DNA from: Pleodorina starrii
Taxonomy: Eukaryota > Chlorophyta > Chlorophyceae > Chlamydomonadales > Volvocaceae
Direction of reading: 5' to 3'
DNA length: 64,000 nucleotides
NCBI GenBank assembly: GCA_030267565.1
Contig: BRXU01000020.1
Span: 547,501-611,500, forward strand
Below, in pieces: positions 58,765 to 64,000 of this stretch (within the stretch, counting starts at the first letter, position 1; the number at the start of each line of letters is the position of its first letter). Below the pieces are notes generated by a model that was not told where the DNA came from, did not search any database, and saw only the letters and a program-made list of their open reading frames with translations. Made by a program: the position numbers and the translations under genes.

Positions 58765-61133
58765 CGCGTTGCTTGAACCAGAGTGAAGGTAGGGGTGAAG
58801 CGTGAACAGCTAGCTAAAGGACGTGTCGTGAGGATAGATGCACGCCTGCCTCAGTTTTATTCAGGATTTGTTCCTGCTGGCAAAGTATTAATTACTGTTT
58901 GCATATTGGTTCCAGACTGTAAATGTAAACGAGGTGACGTGCTCGTATCCATCAAGGACCATGCATGGTCCTTGCTTGATTGCGCGCGCTACCGTACAGA
59001 TGCATGTACGAGGTTATATTCCGCCATTCTCACGCTCCCGCCCCCCCTGGAATGATGTACAGACGTCATCATCCCTAGCAATGGGAGTCGCCTTCATCAT
59101 TCATGTCTATCTTGGGTTCAAATTCAGTGGGGGCATGCGTTACGAATTACCTTTGTAATGCGGCACAGCGTGCGTGTCCGCCCCGTCATGGCCTGCCCTG
59201 CTCTGCCAGTGGCCAGTCCTGTGCCTCATCTGTCTCTCTTATCACATGTTCGCATGGGCACACTGTGGAAATATCAGGCTGACGCAACAGTTGACTTGCT
59301 GCATCGTCGGGGTAACACAGTGCACAGGTTATATATTAGGCAAGACAGCCAAGGCAGGTGGACCGATGAGGCCGGGCCTTTCTACAGGCAGACCCTTGAC
59401 GAGACACATGTAATGTCGAGGTGAGCGCTACCAGCAACCGCCATGCACCAGCGCTAGCCTCCGCCATCACCACGCACCCAAATCACCACGCACAGCCATG
59501 CAAGCACGGCTCGGTCACGAATACGGAATAAAAACGAAGATCGAGCGTCGATCGCACGAGCGATAGATAGCCCGCCTACCGAAGCCTCCACCCGCAAAGG
59601 ACACACTACTTCGGTTCCATGCACGAAAACACATATGCGGTTGGGCTACTTGTCCTTCCAGGTATCATACAGACAAGTACGGCAGCTGGTAGGTACGCCC
59701 ACCAGCCAGCCAGCGATGCGAGTACATGTAGGGCGCATATGTGTAGTATCACATGGATGAATATGGGGCCTTCCCTGACATCCACCCATGGGCCTTCTTT
59801 GGTGTAATACAACAATATGCACCCTCGCTCAGTCTCGCACATGCATCGGCGCGCGTCTCTTGCTTAAACGTTTGCTCCATCGATGTTAAGTTCCGAACCT
59901 GCCTTGACGTGCAAGGGGACAAGCAACTCCCTGCCGTGCCGTACCTAGCCAATCCAGCTAGCTTACGGTGCATTTCGCGCCGCGCGCCACATACAGACAA
60001 ACGCACACGCGCACGCGGGGCCGCCCGCGCACCGACCGACTGCGCACAGTTTCTCTATCTATTTGCCTCTCGCGCGCGCTCCGTACCCGAGCTAGCGACG
60101 TGCTATCTATCCGCCGCTCGCTGCAGAAGTCTTGGAGAATTAATCCTATCGGGCTGGTGCGTGCCCCCAATCTAACCCCGTCCCCCAAACCAAGACAAGC
60201 CTCTCTATCAAGCCACGCATCGCCATCCGTCCATTCAGCCAAACAGATTTCCATCCATGCGTTTCGCCATGCGTTCCGCCGTACCAACATCACCGAAGAC
60301 CGGAGGGTCGACCCTTCATCAGATAGAGCCGCGACATCTATCCAGTACGCTCGTATGCATCCACGCACGCACTACGCAAGTGCATGACAGCGAAAGAGCA
60401 TTCACGCACAGACCAGCGAAAATCCACGTCCACGCGCGCTACTAATCCGTGCTACCCTCCAGAAATATGGCGTTGCAACGCATTATGCAGATGGAGCGCC
60501 CACGCGAGCACGCACGCACTCATCACCGACGTGTGCGCACCGAGAAGGGGATAATAAAGATGAGACCGCGCCTAGCAATGGAACCGATGCGAACGAACCA
60601 GGACCCGAGCCGGGCGAGGGCGGGGTAGCGCGCGCGTGCGGCCGCGTGCGTGAACTAATGCGCCGTGTCCTCCGTCGTCCCGACCGTCTCTGCTGCCTAC
60701 TAACCGCCGCTGTAACTTCCCCCTGCTGCCGGCTCGCTATCGCCTACGTACCTACGAGCAGGCTGAGCTTCTGTCCACCCATCCATCTCCGCACAGCCCA
60801 AAGCGCGAAACAGAGTCAAGTACCGCCAAGCGAAACGTCCCCATACGTACGCTTTATATTTAGTAGTAGCCTATTCGATCGCTCCGCGGCCCAGCAGGCG
60901 GCCATCCAGCAGCCGCGTCGTCCATCCGGCCCGCGCCGCACGCCAGCTGGGCCGTTGATTGAGTGGATCGGTAGCCTGTGCATCAAGAGATAGCCTCGCC
61001 GCCCCAGCCACCCGCTGGCGGCCATACATCGACCCAGGTGGCCAACCGGCCAGCAGCCCGCGGCGCCTCGCTGTAGCCACCGACACGCAAGGCCCGCCCC
61101 GCCCCGCTGCACATCGATATACATCCGATCTAT
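58765..61133. other. Spacer between GT49 copies
   Basis: Probable promoter of GT49 copy 1 followed by the 3' flank of copy 2. It contains a perfect 20-bp palindrome at 58954-58973 and one copy of a dispersed repeat at 59749-59815. No coding exon with splice support was found. Confidence 0.5.
59749..59815. repeat. Dispersed repeat, copy 1
   Basis: About 67 bp, roughly 85 percent identical to 61794-61860. On the minus strand both read TKEGPWVDVREGP in one frame. Confidence 0.75.
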
Positions 61134-64000
61134 CTAGCGGCGGCGGCGGTGGTGGATAATCTGCTGCTGCTGCTGACCAACGGCATGTAGATGCGCGGCT
61201 GACGACGACGTGACGTCGGTGGCGTTGCCCCGCTGCTGCCACCAGGGCAGCACATCGCGGCAGTGCACCCACGACTCGTCCACCACGGGCACGTAGATGT
61301 TGTGGTTGGTTCGGCGTATCACGTCGCGGTAGGAGCGCAGGGTGGCCTTGAGGTACAGATCTCCCGCTTGTGCGACCGAGCCGTTAAACGAAAACTCCTG
61401 GATGGGTACGTGGGATGTTGCTTGCAGGGGTAAATGCGCGCGCAGATAATGCATCGATGCGGAGATTTATCGCGCTGATTACATTGGGTGGCGTGTGCCG
61501 AGCACGGACAAAGCGGGTGGCGATACGGTAACGCACATGGCTGGCGCAGACAGATAGGGCGCGCAGGCGAGCGAAGCAGGCAGCGAGCACCGCGCAAACG
61601 AAGCAGGCAGCAGGGTGCGCAGACGAAGCGGGCCGCCGGACGCGAACGAAGCCAGCACGCAGCGGGGCGCGCAGACGAATGCATGGAAGCAGGCCGAGTG
61701 CGACCGAAGCAGGCACGGCGCGCAGACGAAGCAGACACGGCGCGCAGACGAAGCAGACACCGAAGCAGGCATCGCAGCGCTGCTGCTGTAGTATCTCATG
61801 GATGCATACGGGGCCTTCCCTGACATCTACCCATGGGCCTTCTTTGGTGAGATACAACAGCTGCAGCGAGGCTGATTTTGGGTTGGGTCGGTGCATTCAT
61901 TTACCTTTTCGAGAGCCCAGGTCCCGGCCGCGTGCGTGCCGTTGCGGTATCCCAGATGCGACGGCGATAGGCCGTGCGGGCGGTGGACGAGCCACACATC
62001 CGGGGCCACCATGAAGGTGAGCATCTTCATGGCGTGGCGCACATTGGTGATCTTGTCGTGGTAGCGGCCCCTGGGTTTATGTGGGATGTAATGGGGCTCG
62101 TAGAAAGGTAGATATGTAAGGAGATGCATGCCTAGGAACTTGTGCAGATATATGATACGATACGTCGCACGGCGGGATTATCATGCATTGCGGCGGTATC
62201 GCTTGCTTGTGTCGGCAGCAACGGGCTGCAACAGCGCGCGACGTCGTTGATGCGGAAGCTGGGCCGGCCTTGCATAGCCAGCAGCTGGCAAGCCGGCAAA
62301 CTAAGATTGGCTGGAGGAGATCCGCGGTAACGAGCGAACGTAGCATGCGTCAGAACGCACACGCGCACGTTTATTTGCGTCGGAGGATGGGTGCCTTGCG
62401 GGAAAGTAAAGAGGCGCGCGAAGGGCTGCCACCGTGCGCATCGCTATATGTCGCGACTCGCGAGCCACGCACGCGCGCATCGGACAGGCATCCGGAAGCA
62501 AGGTGCGCACGAACGCACGAACGCTCGCCCGCCGTCGATTGACCGCTGACTACACGCACACGCACACGCACCTGATCCGGACGTCGTACGGTGGCATCAA
62601 TTCCCTGCGTGCGCATGGCACGCAGCACGGCAATGCGTCATACTGGTGCGCCAGGGATGGCAGCAGCAGCGGATGGGAGGCCAGTTCGCTCGCTCGTGCA
62701 CATTGCAGGGTGAAGACGGCTCCGTGCGTGCGTGCACGCTCGCTCCATGTATGTAAGGAACCGCGGTTGTTCATCAACTCCCCTTCTTTCCTCCCTGCAC
62801 ACCTTGCCGCCATGAACCAGGGCTCGTAGCCGTCCTGAAAGCCGCTCACGTACTCCCGCTGGCTCAGAAACCAGCGGTCATAGTCGGTGGCGTTGTGGCC
62901 CAGCGCGTATCGGTCCGCAGCGAAGGGGTGGATTCGGTGTTGATCGCGCCACATGGACAGCAGCTTCGTGCTCTTCTCCTCGACGGGCACTGGACGTGGA
63001 GAAGGCAAATAAAGGGAAGCGCATCGAACCATAGCAGCAGGTAGGGTAAGAAAGCGGCGACGGGCCGCGCATAATGAAGAGGGAACCGACAGGAAGGATC
63101 GGGACTAAGCCACCACGCGGGAAGTGGGGCGGCCCCGCCGGCACGACACAGCGCAGAGCGGCGGCGTGGTGCGTTGCCGCGCGGTTAAGTATGTAATTGA
63201 CGTGAGCTTCACGCACGCGTCGTCCTCACGTTGGAAAGAGAGCTGCCGCTAACAGAACGGCGTGAGGGACGCAAGCGCGCACGCACCGCGCGCTGAAGGC
63301 AAGGCTAGCGAGGCCGCTCACTTCCAAATCAAAAAGGGAGATGAAAACGACAATTCGACGCCGCCACCGACTATGGAGTCACGCTGCGTTGCTCGGTTTG
63401 ATTGCGGGCAGTCTGTGGCTGTCAACTACTGTACAACACTCTCGTAGTGTCAACGAAAAAACCCCTTAATCTATCTGCCGTATTCTCTTACCTGCGAGCA
63501 CCTCGTCCACTACCGCACTCTTCTCCCCGCGGCTGACGTTCCGGTGAACGTCGAAGCAGGGCAGTACCCAGGCCGTGCGCTGCGACTGGGCCCGCGACAG
63601 CAGCTCCTGGAGCCTGATGGTGGGGAGGTGGGGACACAGCTAGCGCAGCAAGCGTTGGCTTAAAGATACCGGTAGTTGTCCCCCCGTTCTTGTGCCGCAA
63701 GCTCTCGCACCTACCGGCACAGCCCTCATCCGTACCTCAATACGTCGGAAGCGCTGGCCAGCTTAATATCGGCCTAACCTCACTCTTCGGCCAATATGAC
63801 AAACAAACGAAGTCTGTGCATAGTCAGACGCTAATGCTTGCGCTGCATTGGTTTGGCCTGGTATAACTTGCACTTCCTCCGGATGCATGTGTGTGCCTTC
63901 ACGCGCGCGTAATTAGTCAACTTCGCCCATGCCCGCCGGCAACCCTTCCTCGCCTTGTCTTGTTTGCGAGAATCCTGGCCGCCAGTCCTTCGTTGACGGA
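61134..64000 (-). CDS. GT49 glycosyltransferase, copy 2, 5' end outside the window
   Basis: Exons are 64000-63954 (partial), 63613-63492, 62989-62803, 62070-61905 and 61397-61134, with phases identical to copy 1. The first partial exon reads SVNEGLAARILANKT, matching the segment just after the DVD motif of copy 1. RTAWVLPCFDV, HNATDYDRWF...GYEPWFMAA and FMVAPDVWLVHRPHGLSPSH are conserved. The exon at 63954 appears to end at a GC donor (AG|GCGAGG). The C terminus ends in Gln, His and Arg runs encoded by short CTG and GCG repeats, unlike the Ser/Ala end of copy 1. The catalytic DVD and N-terminal anchor lie beyond the right edge. Confidence 0.75.
61794..61860. repeat. Dispersed repeat, copy 2, inside a GT49 intron
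   Basis: Matches 59749-59815 in the same orientation. It lies in the intron between exons 61905-62070 and 61134-61397 of GT49 copy 2. Confidence 0.75.

Noticed and set aside
63738..63771. Possible GT49 copy 2 exon reading ADIKLASASDVLR
   Set aside because: Its phase does not fit the flanking exons; joining 63954 to 63613 directly reproduces copy 1.

Overview
The window looks like nuclear DNA of a volvocine green alga, most likely a colonial or multicellular one such as Volvox; this is inference. The coding regions are GC-rich and cut into many short exons that nearly all obey GT-AG rules and keep phase. Introns and spacers are full of microsatellites, TTTAGGG-like telomeric motifs occur internally, and TGTAA (the volvocine polyadenylation signal) lies downstream of some genes. 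There is a gametolysin-type M11 metalloprotease with the QExxHxxGxxH zinc site reported for Volvox VMPs and a proline-rich tail. There is also a DIRS-type retrotransposon relic and a probable tRNA-derived SINE. No bacterial or organellar features are visible.

Layout. 81-3060 (-) encodes an ankyrin-repeat protein. 4624-8922 and 10676-18570 (+) are two tandem six-exon genes for secreted cysteine-rich proteins of a family I do not recognise. The second has a first intron of about 4.4 kb that holds a candidate inverted-repeat element, a 45-bp hairpin and a 5'-truncated LINE. 18571-21500 is a repeat-rich spacer with a long GGAT array. 21501-29498 (+) is the 13-exon M11 metalloprotease. 31445-39822 (-) is a complete 18-exon cytosolic HSP70 ending in EEVD. 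39823-43923 holds a probable SINE and a coiled-coil/Ala-Gly-Gln reading frame with a broken 3' end. 43837-51081 (-) is a second HSP70 that matches the first exon for exon through exon 16 but lacks the lid and EEVD exons. 51.3-53.7 kb holds GC palindromes and a decayed DIRS-like element. 54623-58764 and 61134-64000 (-) are two tandem GT49 (LARGE/B4GAT1-like) glycosyltransferase genes, the second cut by the window end.

Three unrelated families (Cys-rich secreted, HSP70, GT49) are each present as direct tandem pairs, so local duplication followed by divergence is the main theme. The secreted Cys-rich proteins, the protease and the glycosyltransferases could all act in the secretory pathway or extracellular matrix, but nothing in the DNA shows that they are co-regulated. 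All exon boundaries were read by eye from splice signals, phase continuity and, where available, comparison of the paired paralogues.
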